Source of the DNA: DATFVA01 sp963721075
GTDB taxonomy: Bacteria > Bacteroidota > Ignavibacteria > Ignavibacteriales > Ignavibacteriaceae
DNA length: 64,000 nt
Direction: 5' to 3'
Assembly: GCA_963721075.1 (NCBI GenBank)
Contig: CAVRHV010000006.1
Span: 310,001 to 374,000, forward strand
The notes beneath the pieces were generated by a model. That model did not search any database. It worked only from the letters and a program-made list of their open reading frames with translations, and was not told the origin of the DNA. Shown one piece after another: positions 9,397 to 18,423 of the stretch. Every line of letters starts with the position of its first letter. Position 1 is the stretch's first letter. The translations under genes and the position numbers were made by a program.

Positions 9397-9412
9397 CTAA
9401 AATCACAATATT

Positions 9413-9430
9413 AGCGCAAACGTTTGCACA
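9413..9430. promoter_or_regulatory. LacI-family operator upstream of lacI
   Basis: The palindrome GCAAACGTTTGC at 9416-9427 lies between the GH92 stop and the lacI start. Read on the minus strand, the surrounding 18 bases match the operator at 8260-8277 at 17 positions. Its position predicts autoregulation of lacI. Confidence 0.8.
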
Positions 9431-9488
9431 GAAACTACGATTTTAAAATAATTATGTCAAGCAATCTTAAATAGATTATAAAAATAAT

Positions 9489-11657
9489 TTACGGTGTGAA
9501 AAATGTCAGGTGTGAACCTTTTACCATATTAGTATGACTGATTCCCATTTCCTCATACTTAGATCCATTCATTAAGAGTGTGCCCGACTTACTTTTATCG
9601 ATAATTTTTTCAATAACGATGTTTTTTCCACTGTAATATTTCGCTGACAGGCTGATTTCACAATTCTTAAATAGTGGGACGCCAACACGGTATTCATCGG
9701 AAGCGGGACAAACAGGATAGAACCCGAGAGCCGAAAAAAGATACCAGGCTGAAATTGCGCCGCAGTCATCATTACCGGGCAGACCATCAGGTCCGGTTCC
9801 AAAACTATTTTTTCTTATAGACGACAACAGATCCCTGGTTATTGATTCCTTTCCTGTAAGATAAGTAAATAGATATGGATAGAACATTTCCGGCTCATTA
9901 TTCAGACTGAAATAGTAATTATCAAAGTAGTACTTCAGCTTGTTGAGAAATTCTGTTGCCCCTCCGTAGAGCTTAATCATTCCTTCTACATCAAACGGAA
10001 CATAAAAGGCATAATCCCTCGCGTTTCCTTCAACATATCCGGGGCCGCCTGAACCTGTCCAGTCGCCGGATCCTTCTAAGCCTGTCGAATCAAAGGGAGT
10101 TACAAAGTTTCCGTTTTCTGATCTCGGACGGAAAAACATTGTACTGCTGTCGAACAGGTTTTTATAGAAAGAGGACCTTACGCTGAAGAGTTCGGAATTT
10201 TTACGTTCATTCAGCGTGCCGCATAATTTTGATATCGCGTAATCGGAAAAACAATATTCCAGGGTGGTGGATACTGGTCCCCAAACCCACCAGTCCTCAC
10301 TCCAGTTCTGTTCGAAAGGAATATAACCGTACTGAAGCATCTCGTGGTACCCTGCTCTCACTGGCGGAGCCTTTTCATTCTTATTTAATATGGCGGGTTT
10401 CATCATATAATATATTGCGGTGTCAGCATTGAAATCCCTGACCCCTTTTATATAAGTATCTGCTATTACTATATCTGCAGGAGCCCCGACCATCATATAC
10501 GTCTCGTTTCCTGCAAGCTCCCACTTGGGCAGATAACCGTTTTCCTCAGCCATATCCAGCATCGTTTTTACAATTTCAGATTCCCTTTCCGGGTAAACCA
10601 GGGTTAAAAACGGATGAAGTGTTCTGTAAGTGTCCCACAAAGAAAAAACGGAATATCGGTTTCTGTCCTTATAATTTCCCTTTCCTGTTCTCCCCATCAA
10701 TGGATAGTCCCCGTTAACGTCGCTGATTATATTGGGATGAATTAAAGCGTGATAAAGAGCAGTATAAAACGCAACTTTATTGCTGTCATTATCGTCCTCT
10801 ATTTTAATTCTTGAAAGTGCGTTCTCCCATGAATCTGCTGCTTCATTTCTTATTTCATCGAAGCTTTTATCCTTAACTTCCTTGTCGAAATTCAATCTGG
10901 CATTAGATGTACTTACATAAGAAATCCCTGTCTTCAGGATGACTTCTTCTCCCCTTTTTAAATCGAATGTCTGCCAGATGCCCAATGACGAATCAATTCC
11001 ACCGGCTTCCCGATCCATTGATAACTCATCATTAAACCAGATTCCCCGGGAATTTGCCGGTTTGTCTGTAACGGAATAAAAATATGTCCTTTGTCTGTTT
11101 TCTTCTCCGCAGAATCCACCGCTGACATTATACCCTTCCTGTTCGGTTCCGGATAGGAGCTGAACCTCTCCGCCGCCTGTAATTGCCAGACTTCTGCCCG
11201 CATCCAGGAGAATATTTATCCTCTGATCCTTATCGGATCTTATTTTTATGATACCACAGCGCGAAGTGGCGGTGCATTCCATTGTAACTTTTGCCGAATC
11301 AAGATGTACGGAATAATATCCGGGTTCAGCCTGTTCACCGGAATAGTGCTGCCTGTATTGTTGGGGTGAGGTTCTGATTTCCCCGGTGGTGACAGTTATT
11401 ATTATACTTCCAAGATCAGCACAGCCGGTACCGCTGAGATGCGTATGCCCGACACCATAAAAGTATTCTTCCCCGAATAGATAACCCGAAGGGGAATAGC
11501 TGGTATGGGGACTCACTGATACCATTCCCCATGGAAGAACAGCCCCCGGGAAAGTATTCCCTCCGTTTGATGTCCCAATAAATGGATTTACAAATTTCGT
11601 AACCTGAGGTAAAGCTGTATTTATAAGCAGGATAAAAACAATAAAAGATTTGAGCAT
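9489..11657 (-). CDS. GH92-family alpha-mannosidase, secreted
   Basis: A 722-residue protein with an N-terminal signal peptide (about residues 1-17). It begins with the GH92 signature region (PFIGTSNGGNTFPGAVLPWG, then GYGVGHTHLSGTG-like sequence GVGHTHLSGTGC) and near the C-terminus has PDGLPGNDDCGAISAWYLFS, also characteristic. GH92 enzymes are calcium-dependent exo-mannosidases that trim alpha-1,2 and other alpha-linked mannose from glycans, usually in the periplasm or at the surface. Length fits the family (about 700-760). It lies just upstream of lacI and the sugar transporter on the same strand, suggesting release of mannose-containing sugars that are then imported. The exact linkage cannot be determined. 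Confidence 0.93.
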   Translation of the reverse strand: MLKSFIVFILLINTALPQVTKFVNPFIGTSNGGNTFPGAVLPWGMVSVSPHTSYSPSGYLFGEEYFYGVGHTHLSGTGCADLGSIIITVTTGEIRTSPQQYRQHYSGEQAEPGYYSVHLDSAKVTMECTATSRCGIIKIRSDKDQRINILLDAGRSLAITGGGEVQLLSGTEQEGYNVSGGFCGEENRQRTYFYSVTDKPANSRGIWFNDELSMDREAGGIDSSLGIWQTFDLKRGEEVILKTGISYVSTSNARLNFDKEVKDKSFDEIRNEAADSWENALSRIKIEDDNDSNKVAFYTALYHALIHPNIISDVNGDYPLMGRTGKGNYKDRNRYSVFSLWDTYRTLHPFLTLVYPERESEIVKTMLDMAEENGYLPKWELAGNETYMMVGAPADIVIADTYIKGVRDFNADTAIYYMMKPAILNKNEKAPPVRAGYHEMLQYGYIPFEQNWSEDWWVWGPVSTTLEYCFSDYAISKLCGTLNERKNSELFSVRSSFYKNLFDSSTMFFRPRSENGNFVTPFDSTGLEGSGDWTGSGGPGYVEGNARDYAFYVPFDVEGMIKLYGGATEFLNKLKYYFDNYYFSLNNEPEMFYPYLFTYLTGKESITRDLLSSIRKNSFGTGPDGLPGNDDCGAISAWYLFSALGFYPVCPASDEYRVGVPLFKNCEISLSAKYYSGKNIVIEKIIDKSKSGTLLMNGSKYEEMGISHTNMVKGSHLTFFTP

Positions 11658-11739
11658 TATTCAAAAATTCCGGTATAAAGTGATGTTAAAGATAATAATC
11701 CTGCCCGATTATCTCATCCGGATGCCGGTGTTCAGCTAT

Positions 11740-11838
11740 TTCAAGCGGAGTTGAAGCGTAGGTGGAGCGGAGTTGAAGCGCAGGTGAAGCGCAGGTGAAG
11801 CGCAGGTGGAGCGCAGGTGGAGCGCAGTTGGAAAGTAG
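11740..11838. repeat. 11-bp tandem repeat, about nine copies
   Basis: Consecutive 11-base units of the form GTGAAGCGCAG run from 11740 to 11838. Units at 11784 and 11795 are identical, those at 11806 and 11817 are identical, and the outer copies vary (ttcaagcggag at 11740, ttggaaagtag at 11828). The array lies in the 316-base stretch between the GH92 gene and the YCF48-like gene; apart from this array and a terminator I see nothing else there. The period is close to one DNA helical turn and is not a multiple of three. Confidence 0.9.
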
Positions 11839-11913
11839 TTAAAAGCTATTTAAGAGATAAATATGGGCTGTGGGTGCAAAAAATTTACTGAATTTTTCAA
11901 GGTTGGAGGCGGC

Positions 11914-11949
11914 ACAAAAAAGGCTGCCTGAATTTATTCAGACAGCCTT
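11914..11949 (-). terminator. Rho-independent terminator
   Basis: On the minus strand a 12-bp near-perfect hairpin (AAGGCTGTCTGAA and its complement, one G-T type mismatch) is followed by a run of T (11914-11920). It lies 25 bases after the YCF48-like gene stop. Confidence 0.85.
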
Positions 11950-11973
11950 CTATAATGAGTTTTTAACCCGGGG

Positions 11974-14373
11974 TTACTTCATTAAGATCATTTTCCTGAC
12001 GGAAGAGAAATTGTGGAGTCCATCGGCTGAAGCAGCTTCGATTTTATAGAGATAAAGTCCTGAAGGATGATTCAGCGCATTCCATTGAAGCGAATACGAT
12101 CCGGCAGATTTCGTTCCGTTAAACAAAACGTATACCGACTCACCTAATGCATTGTAGATAGTGACCTTTACGTGACTGTCATACGGCAATGCAAAATTAA
12201 TGGTTGTTGTCGGGTTGAAAGGGTTAGGAAAATTCTGTGATAAACTGAAATTTGAAGGTGTATTAAAATAATCAATTTCAATTATACTGCTGTACTCTGT
12301 TGTTCCGTTAAAGTCAACCTGTTTCAGGCGGTAATAATTTTTGCCGGCTGAAGGATTGACATCGGTATAAGAATAAGACCTTGGTGAAGTTGTGGTTCCT
12401 GAACCGCCAACAAAGCCAAGCGGCTGCCAGCTTCCCTGCGACATACGTTCAACGCTGAACCCGCTGTTGTTGGTCTCGGTCGCTGTGCTCCAGTTCAGCT
12501 GAATACTTTTGCCGTTTACCTTTCCTGTAAATGATACCATCTCTACCGGAACAGTATCTCCGAATTTAAGGATCATACCATTCTCGCCTGCAGCGTAGCC
12601 GGTATTGGCATCAGTCATAAACATTCCACGAACCATCGCACCTGTATTGCTTTCATCCGGGTTCCAGGTTGCCCCGCCGTCTGTAGTGTGCATAATAACA
12701 CCATTCAGTCCTCCTGTAATACCGTTATCGGCATCGGAGAAAGCAACGCCGTTAAGGAACATTATCGTGTTGCTGTTCTGCTGTACCCAGCTGGTTCCGC
12801 CGTCGGTGGTTTTAAGAATAAGACCTACAATTACAGGATAAGGTGTAGAACCTACAGCATAACCGGTATTTGCGTCAGCAAAGGTAACACCGTAAAGTGA
12901 ACCGTTTGTTCCTGAGGTCTGTGGTGTCCAGGTGCTGCCTCCATCTGTCGTTCTGAGTATTGTTCCGGTATTTCCTACAGCAATACCGTGATCAGCATCG
13001 GAAAGCGCAACGCCCCATAGTGCCGCACTGGTACCGCTTGTCTGCGGTGCCCATGTAGCTCCGCCGTCGGTAGATCTTAAGATAACGCCCGACTGACCGA
13101 CCGCATTTCCATTATTTACATCACCGAAAGAAACGCTGTTAAGGTTTTCTGTGGTACCGCTTACCTGGTTATTCCAGGTCAGTCCGCCGTCTGTAGTTCT
13201 TATTATATTACCATTCATTCCCACAGCAACAGCGGTATTCACTGTCTTGTAGGAGATCCCGTAAAGTTCATCCGTTACTCCGCTGGTTTGGCTCACCCAG
13301 TTCATTCCGCCGTTTGTAGTAGTAAGCACCACGCCGCCTGTACCAACAGCGATCCCATGCAGATCGTCAGCAAAAGCAATTGACGTAACAGCCTGGTCAG
13401 AAATACCCTGAAGTTCATTTTCCCAGGTTGTGCCGTTATTGGTTGTTTTGTAAATCATTCCGCCGAAACCTACAGTCACACCGTTTGAAGCAGAGGTCAT
13501 CGCGACAAAATTGAGATCATTCCATGTACCGATACTGTTGGGAGTCCAGTTCGCCCCGCCGTCCGTAGTAGTTAAAATAACTGCTCCGGAAACAACAGCT
13601 GCTCCGTTATTTGCATCAAAGAAAGAAATAGAATAAACATAATCCCAAGGATTTAGTCCCGTGTTCTGGGGAGTCCATGTAGTGCCGCCGTCTGTCGTTC
13701 TCAGGATAACACCTTCCTGACCCGCAGCCGTTCCGGTATTAACGTCTGTAAAGCAGACATCAAAAAGAAGAGCTGTTACACCGCTGGTCTGCGGGATCCA
13801 TGTATCGCCGCCGTTAGTGGTTCTGAGAATAACACCATTATTACCTACGATAGTACCGTTATTGGTATCTGTAAAATCCACCCCGCGCAGATCTTCGGTG
13901 GTTCCGCTTGTTTGGGGGGTCCAGGCAGTTCCACCGTCTGTTGTTCTAAGTACCAAACCATTGTTTGCAACGGCAGTACCATGATCTGCATCTGAGAATG
14001 AAACGCCATAAAGCTGAAATGTTGTTCCGGATTCCTGCGGAAGCCAGGTTGCACCACCGTCTGTTGTTCTTACAATTTTACCATTCTGTCCTACCGCTGT
14101 TCCTGTGTTTCCGTCAACGAATGAAACACCGTTAAGGTTAATGCTAAGGCCCGACTGCTGGCTCACCCAGTTGGCACCTCCGTCGGAAGTTCTTATAATT
14201 GCGCCGTTATCACCTACTGCAAGTCCGTTATCAGCATCAGAAAAAGATACGCAGTTGAGATTATTACCCTGCGGCAGCGGGTTCTGCCAGTACCATTGTG
14301 CATCAGCAGTACCTAAGCTTATTATCATATAAGCCAGTAATAAGGCCGCAGATCGTAGAAGTTTGTACACCAT
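11974..14373 (-). CDS. YCF48-like beta-propeller protein with T9SS sorting domain
   Basis: A 799-residue secreted protein: signal peptide at 1-25 (ending ADAQ), then about thirteen repeats of roughly 42 residues, each ending in a variant of LRTTDGGxTW. This is the YCF48/photosystem II assembly-factor-like repeat, which folds into beta-propellers related to sialidase blades. After about residue 620 comes a fibronectin-like linker. The end (from about 715) is a type IX secretion sorting domain with NFPNPFNPTT and a final RKMILMK. Despite the family name nothing suggests photosynthesis; such proteins are common surface or extracellular proteins in Bacteroidota. Neighbours give no functional clue. 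A terminator follows the gene. Confidence 0.9.
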   Translation of the reverse strand: MVYKLLRSAALLLAYMIISLGTADAQWYWQNPLPQGNNLNCVSFSDADNGLAVGDNGAIIRTSDGGANWVSQQSGLSINLNGVSFVDGNTGTAVGQNGKIVRTTDGGATWLPQESGTTFQLYGVSFSDADHGTAVANNGLVLRTTDGGTAWTPQTSGTTEDLRGVDFTDTNNGTIVGNNGVILRTTNGGDTWIPQTSGVTALLFDVCFTDVNTGTAAGQEGVILRTTDGGTTWTPQNTGLNPWDYVYSISFFDANNGAAVVSGAVILTTTDGGANWTPNSIGTWNDLNFVAMTSASNGVTVGFGGMIYKTTNNGTTWENELQGISDQAVTSIAFADDLHGIAVGTGGVVLTTTNGGMNWVSQTSGVTDELYGISYKTVNTAVAVGMNGNIIRTTDGGLTWNNQVSGTTENLNSVSFGDVNNGNAVGQSGVILRSTDGGATWAPQTSGTSAALWGVALSDADHGIAVGNTGTILRTTDGGSTWTPQTSGTNGSLYGVTFADANTGYAVGSTPYPVIVGLILKTTDGGTSWVQQNSNTIMFLNGVAFSDADNGITGGLNGVIMHTTDGGATWNPDESNTGAMVRGMFMTDANTGYAAGENGMILKFGDTVPVEMVSFTGKVNGKSIQLNWSTATETNNSGFSVERMSQGSWQPLGFVGGSGTTTSPRSYSYTDVNPSAGKNYYRLKQVDFNGTTEYSSIIEIDYFNTPSNFSLSQNFPNPFNPTTTINFALPYDSHVKVTIYNALGESVYVLFNGTKSAGSYSLQWNALNHPSGLYLYKIEAASADGLHNFSSVRKMILMK

Positions 14374-14408
14374 ATATATCCTTTAATTTAGGTTGTGTAG
14401 AGAATGAG

Positions 14409-15281
14409 TTATTTATTTATTGTTTGTTTGAATGATTCCACACTAATACCATCTGCCCAGTAGCTTTCAAACATTTTCTTTAATGCAGCTGCATAACTGG
14501 GATGATCAACATACATACTGGTTATGTTCGGCTTTAAAGAAATTCTGTCGTTCAGGGCAAACATTACTAATGCTTCGTCACTGATTACAAGTTTCATCGG
14601 AAGCTTTTCTATCAGTCTTGCTTCCTCACCAATTTCCTGATATATCTCAACCGATCTTATCAGGTTGTCAAGTTCTTCATTTGTAAGTTCCCCGTATTCA
14701 TAAAGTCCCTTTACAATGATGTTCTGTTTCCGGAAAACTTCTTTCTCCTGCTCAATATTATCTTCCAGAGCAGGAGTGGTATAAGGCGGTTTTGTAAATA
14801 CAAGCAGTTCTTTTTTTGTATTCTGCTGAATAGTAACCCACCTCTCCCCTATCTGTCTGATATCAGTCAGCATCTCAATATAATCGAAAGGCTCCAGGCT
14901 ATCAGAACTTTCTTCATGCAGTGAAACGAGTTCTTTCTGCAGTGAAACTGCAGCTCGTTTTTTAAGTTCAATCTCTAATTTTTGTTTTTGTTCAAACTCG
15001 ATCACCTTCTGTTCAACAGACTCTTCATAATTAATGATAATGTTTTTCAGGGCGATCTTAGGATCAAGAGACCGGTATACTTTATTACCATTCCTGCTGC
15101 TTTCTGTAATAATACCTTTGTGCACAAGGCTTTGGAGTATCTCATAAATTTTCGTTCTTGTTATTGTGGTAATCTTCGTTAATTCCGGCGCTGTGAACTC
15201 CTTTCTCCGGAGAAGTGCCACATATACCTCGGCCTCCCTTTTGGTCAATCCGATCTGCTGCAGTTTGGTGCTTAGTTCCAT
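14409..15281 (-). CDS. TrmB-family transcriptional regulator
   Basis: A 290-residue protein. Residues 1-75 form a winged helix typical of TrmB proteins (LQQIGLTKREAEVYVALL, then TRTKIYEILQSLVHKG). A charged coiled-coil segment follows at about 80-120, then a C-terminal effector-like domain. TrmB regulators, best known in archaea, control sugar transport and metabolism; some bacterial members are also known. The ligand is unknown. It lies between the YCF48-like gene (downstream, same strand, 35 bases away) and the divergent 5'-nucleotidase, either of which it could regulate; this is inference. Confidence 0.85.
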   Translation of the reverse strand: MELSTKLQQIGLTKREAEVYVALLRRKEFTAPELTKITTITRTKIYEILQSLVHKGIITESSRNGNKVYRSLDPKIALKNIIINYEESVEQKVIEFEQKQKLEIELKKRAAVSLQKELVSLHEESSDSLEPFDYIEMLTDIRQIGERWVTIQQNTKKELLVFTKPPYTTPALEDNIEQEKEVFRKQNIIVKGLYEYGELTNEELDNLIRSVEIYQEIGEEARLIEKLPMKLVISDEALVMFALNDRISLKPNITSMYVDHPSYAAALKKMFESYWADGISVESFKQTINK

Positions 15282-15551
15282 AATCCTCGTTTTTAGCCTG
15301 TATTAAGCATTTATTTGTATCCCCTGAATAAAGGGATACAGAAAATTATAAATATACCCTGAAATTTGCAAGGGTCGATAACAAATTAATTACATCAGAA
15401 TGAGACATTAAGAAATGAAAGATGGTTTGTGAATATCCCGCACCATTATTACAAACTTTTGACATTTTTTTGACAACTGCCTCCTGCTTATGCATTAGGT
15501 TTCTGCCAGATGAAAAGAAATGTAATCCATTAAAAAACAAGAGGTGTTCAA

Positions 15552-17864
15552 ATGTTAAAAATTCGTTACATCATTCTGATTTTCTGTTTCATTGCAATAA
15601 ATGCATTCGCTCAGGTTGATACCATAACAATACTCCACGTCAACGATACACATTCCACTTTAGACGCAATCGGTCCGCGTGACCAGGATCTGAACGGCAC
15701 TCTCGGCGGAATAGCCAGGGCCGCATCTGTTATAGGATATGAAAGGACGGTTGAGCCCGATCTTCTTCTGCTTCACGCGGGAGATATCTCCATTGGTGAT
15801 CTTTTCTTCAACAAAAACTTCCAGGTTCCTGAATTAACCTGGATGAGTATGATAGGTTTTGACGCAATGGCTGTTGGCAACCATGAATTTGATCTTACTC
15901 CCGAGGTATTGCTTGGATCGTTACAGTATGTATTCCCTGCACCTTCAGACGCCTTCCCATTGCTGGGAGCTAACATTGATGCTTCCGCAGTGCCGGATCT
16001 CGATCAATACATCTATGATTATACCGTGAAGGATATCGGTCCTGTTAAGGTAGGAATCTTCGGACTCATAACTCCCGAAACCAATGTACTTTCACAGCCG
16101 GCACCGGTAGTAATAGAAGATGACATAACTGAAATAATGAATACAGCCGGAACCAATGCATACATACTTAGAAATGTTGAAAACTGCGATGTTGTAATTC
16201 TACTTTCTCACCTGGGAGTAGCGTTTGATATGGCAATTGCTGCTAATGTTCCCGGGATTGATGTTATCATTGGCGGGCATGATCATTATAAATATCCTGC
16301 CCCTTTAGCTATTCCCAATCCGCTTGGGGGAACAACCTGGATTGCTCAGGCAGGATCAAACTATATGTATGTAGGCAAAATGCATCTTACCATTGATGCC
16401 GGAGGAAATATAGGACTTCTGGATTATACGTTAATTCCCCTGGATGAAAATATTCCCGAAGACCCCGGTGTAAAAGCTCTGGTTAATTCGATGGAAGCAG
16501 ACATTGAATCATTTTATGGTCTGCCATTTTTCTCTCAGCCGTTCGGCTATGCTGATGGATTCTTTAGCGAGGAAGCTACTGATCTGACTTCATTGGGTGC
16601 TCACGATACTCCGGTCGGAAACCTGACAACCGACGCTTTCAGATCAATGACAGGAACAGATATAGCAATCCATGCAGGCGGTTCAACTGCTCTGCCGTTA
16701 TGGCAGGGAACATTTACCCTCTCTGATATCTTTAGAATGAACGGGTATGGATTTAATATGGTAAATACCCTTGGTTATCAGATAGCGACTTTTAAGATGA
16801 CAGGAGAAGCCTTATGGATGGGACTGGAGTTTGGATTGAGTCAGATAGAAAGCAATGATGAATTCTTTATACAAGTATCCGGTCTTGAGTATAAATACGA
16901 TGCGACCAAACCGGTAGGAGAAAGAGTTGTCTCAGTAACAATAAATGGTCAGCCTCTTAACCCGACAGCTTTATACTCTGTTACCGCGAGTGAATTTGTG
17001 CTGGCTTTTCTTAACTATACGGGAATACCATACATTGATCCTGAAATTCTTTCAGGAGTTACCGAGTTTTCGGCGTGTGCAGAATATATCACCGCACAAA
17101 GCAACTTCATTCATCCAAAGGAAATCGGAAGAATTGTTAATGTAGGAGATCGTTCATCCACAAATAAAATTGAATCTACCGGATGGATCGCTTCTCAACA
17201 GGGGGCTTATATTCCTGATCCAACAGTTACCGGGATGCTCGATTTCAATATGAATATCCATAATATAAATCACCCTAACTCAGCTCAGGGAGTAGTTAAG
17301 GTTAAATTCCCTGCGGCCGGGATAAATCTTACCGGCAATTCGCTGGAATTCCTTCTGGTTGATGACAACACAATAACGATAAGAGGTGAAGGAAAAGACA
17401 CCGGAAAGGGAAAATACGGGTTCCTTGTAACTGCATTAGACGGAGGCAATGCAGGAGACTTGATAAAAATTGTCATCTGGGATAAGCTTGATGGTGATAG
17501 AATAATTTATGACAACGTTGTAATGGATGCTTTGGCAGGAGGTTATATAAATATCCTTAATCAGCCGTTTGTGAAAGAGAATAATGAGCTGCTTTCACCT
17601 GATAAATACGGCCTGGAACAGAACTACCCCAACCCCTTCAATCCTGCAACTACAATAAAGTATTCTTTACCGGAGGAAAGTTTTGTAACACTCAAAATTT
17701 ATGACATATTGGGAAGCGAAGTAGCCTCGCTTGTTAATGACAAACAGGCGCCAGGAAACTACGCTGTAACTTTCGATGCTTCGAAACTTGTAAGCGGTGT
17801 TTACATCTACTCATTAAGGGCAGGTAATCATTCCGAAACACGAAAAATGATCCTCGCAAAGTAA
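15552..17864 (+). CDS. Secreted 5'-nucleotidase / UDP-sugar hydrolase with T9SS sorting domain
   Basis: A 770-residue protein: signal peptide at 1-20, then a metallophosphatase domain with metal-binding motifs HVNDTH (D32, H34), HAGD (D78), GNHEFD (N110, H111), a later LSHLG and GGHDHY. A 5'-nucleotidase C-terminal domain covers roughly residues 320-530 (GNLTTDAF, IAIHAGG). A linker follows, and the last about 85 residues are a T9SS sorting domain (NYPNPFNPAT, ending RKMILAK). The family removes phosphate from extracellular nucleotides. A ribosome-binding site (AGAGGTG) precedes the ATG by seven bases. A strong terminator follows. With adenosine deaminase elsewhere in the window it could support salvage of external purines, an inference. 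Confidence 0.92.
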   Translation: MLKIRYIILIFCFIAINAFAQVDTITILHVNDTHSTLDAIGPRDQDLNGTLGGIARAASVIGYERTVEPDLLLLHAGDISIGDLFFNKNFQVPELTWMSMIGFDAMAVGNHEFDLTPEVLLGSLQYVFPAPSDAFPLLGANIDASAVPDLDQYIYDYTVKDIGPVKVGIFGLITPETNVLSQPAPVVIEDDITEIMNTAGTNAYILRNVENCDVVILLSHLGVAFDMAIAANVPGIDVIIGGHDHYKYPAPLAIPNPLGGTTWIAQAGSNYMYVGKMHLTIDAGGNIGLLDYTLIPLDENIPEDPGVKALVNSMEADIESFYGLPFFSQPFGYADGFFSEEATDLTSLGAHDTPVGNLTTDAFRSMTGTDIAIHAGGSTALPLWQGTFTLSDIFRMNGYGFNMVNTLGYQIATFKMTGEALWMGLEFGLSQIESNDEFFIQVSGLEYKYDATKPVGERVVSVTINGQPLNPTALYSVTASEFVLAFLNYTGIPYIDPEILSGVTEFSACAEYITAQSNFIHPKEIGRIVNVGDRSSTNKIESTGWIASQQGAYIPDPTVTGMLDFNMNIHNINHPNSAQGVVKVKFPAAGINLTGNSLEFLLVDDNTITIRGEGKDTGKGKYGFLVTALDGGNAGDLIKIVIWDKLDGDRIIYDNVVMDALAGGYINILNQPFVKENNELLSPDKYGLEQNYPNPFNPATTIKYSLPEESFVTLKIYDILGSEVASLVNDKQAPGNYAVTFDASKLVSGVYIYSLRAGNHSETRKMILAK

Positions 17865-17874
17865 TGGGGTACAG

Positions 17875-17907
17875 AATGGGGAGAGCAATCTCCCCATTTC
17901 TTTTTTA
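17875..17907 (+). terminator. Rho-independent terminator of the nucleotidase gene
   Basis: A perfect 10-bp stem (AATGGGGAGA with TCTCCCCATT) closed by a GCAA tetraloop, followed by a T-rich tract, ten bases after the nucleotidase stop. Confidence 0.92.
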
Positions 17908-17985
17908 TATTTATCACATACGCCTCAATATTATAGTAATAAATTCAGCCTGTTAATTCATTTTTTATATCTCAAGGAATTAGAA

Positions 17986-18411
17986 ATGAAACATCACATT
18001 AAAATTTTACTATTTATGATCGTATTCATCGTCCCGGGAGGATTAACAAGGGCACAGGAAATGACAGGAGTTTTAGTGGAAGTAACGACCAACAATAAGA
18101 CTCCGAATGAAGTCAAAACAAGATTTTCAAACTTTGTAAAAGGGAAACTTCTGAAATTAGATGGTGTGGTATTAGTTGATGACAATGAGGATTATAAAAT
18201 CAATATTATGATGTTCCAGAACCGCACTAAAGAAGGTGAAAGCCTCGGTTATGTAATATCAACAATATTCCTCGCCCCTTCTGAATGCGAAGGCTACAAA
18301 ACATACCAGTATCTTACTTCTCTTTTGTCCACCGCTAAAGAATCAGAACTCGATTCTACCGCAGGAAATATAGCTGCCTCCTTTGATCAGAATGTATTGG
18401 CCTCTCCCTGA
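17986..18411 (+). CDS. Small secreted protein of unknown function
   Basis: A 141-residue protein with a clear signal peptide (hydrophobic residues 6-18, cleavage likely after LTRAQ near 24). The mature part, about 117 residues, contains the segments VEVTTNNKTPNEVKTRF and FLAPSECEGYKTYQYL, the latter with the single cysteine of the mature chain. I do not recognise the family. A short AT-rich region with an A/G-rich possible ribosome-binding site (CAAGGAATTAG) precedes the ATG. It stands alone between the nucleotidase terminator and the convergent PaiB-like gene, so it is probably transcribed singly. Real coding is supported by the signal peptide, but no function is proposed. Confidence 0.65.
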   Translation: MKHHIKILLFMIVFIVPGGLTRAQEMTGVLVEVTTNNKTPNEVKTRFSNFVKGKLLKLDGVVLVDDNEDYKINIMMFQNRTKEGESLGYVISTIFLAPSECEGYKTYQYLTSLLSTAKESELDSTAGNIAASFDQNVLASP

Positions 18412-18423
18412 AGTTAGCTAAAA

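Noticed and set aside
11740..11838. CRISPR-like array
   Set aside because: Units are only 11 bases and directly adjacent, without spacers, and no cas genes are present.
11974..14373. Photosystem II assembly function from YCF48 similarity
   Set aside because: The repeats occur in a secreted T9SS protein and there are no photosynthesis genes; only the repeat fold is shared.
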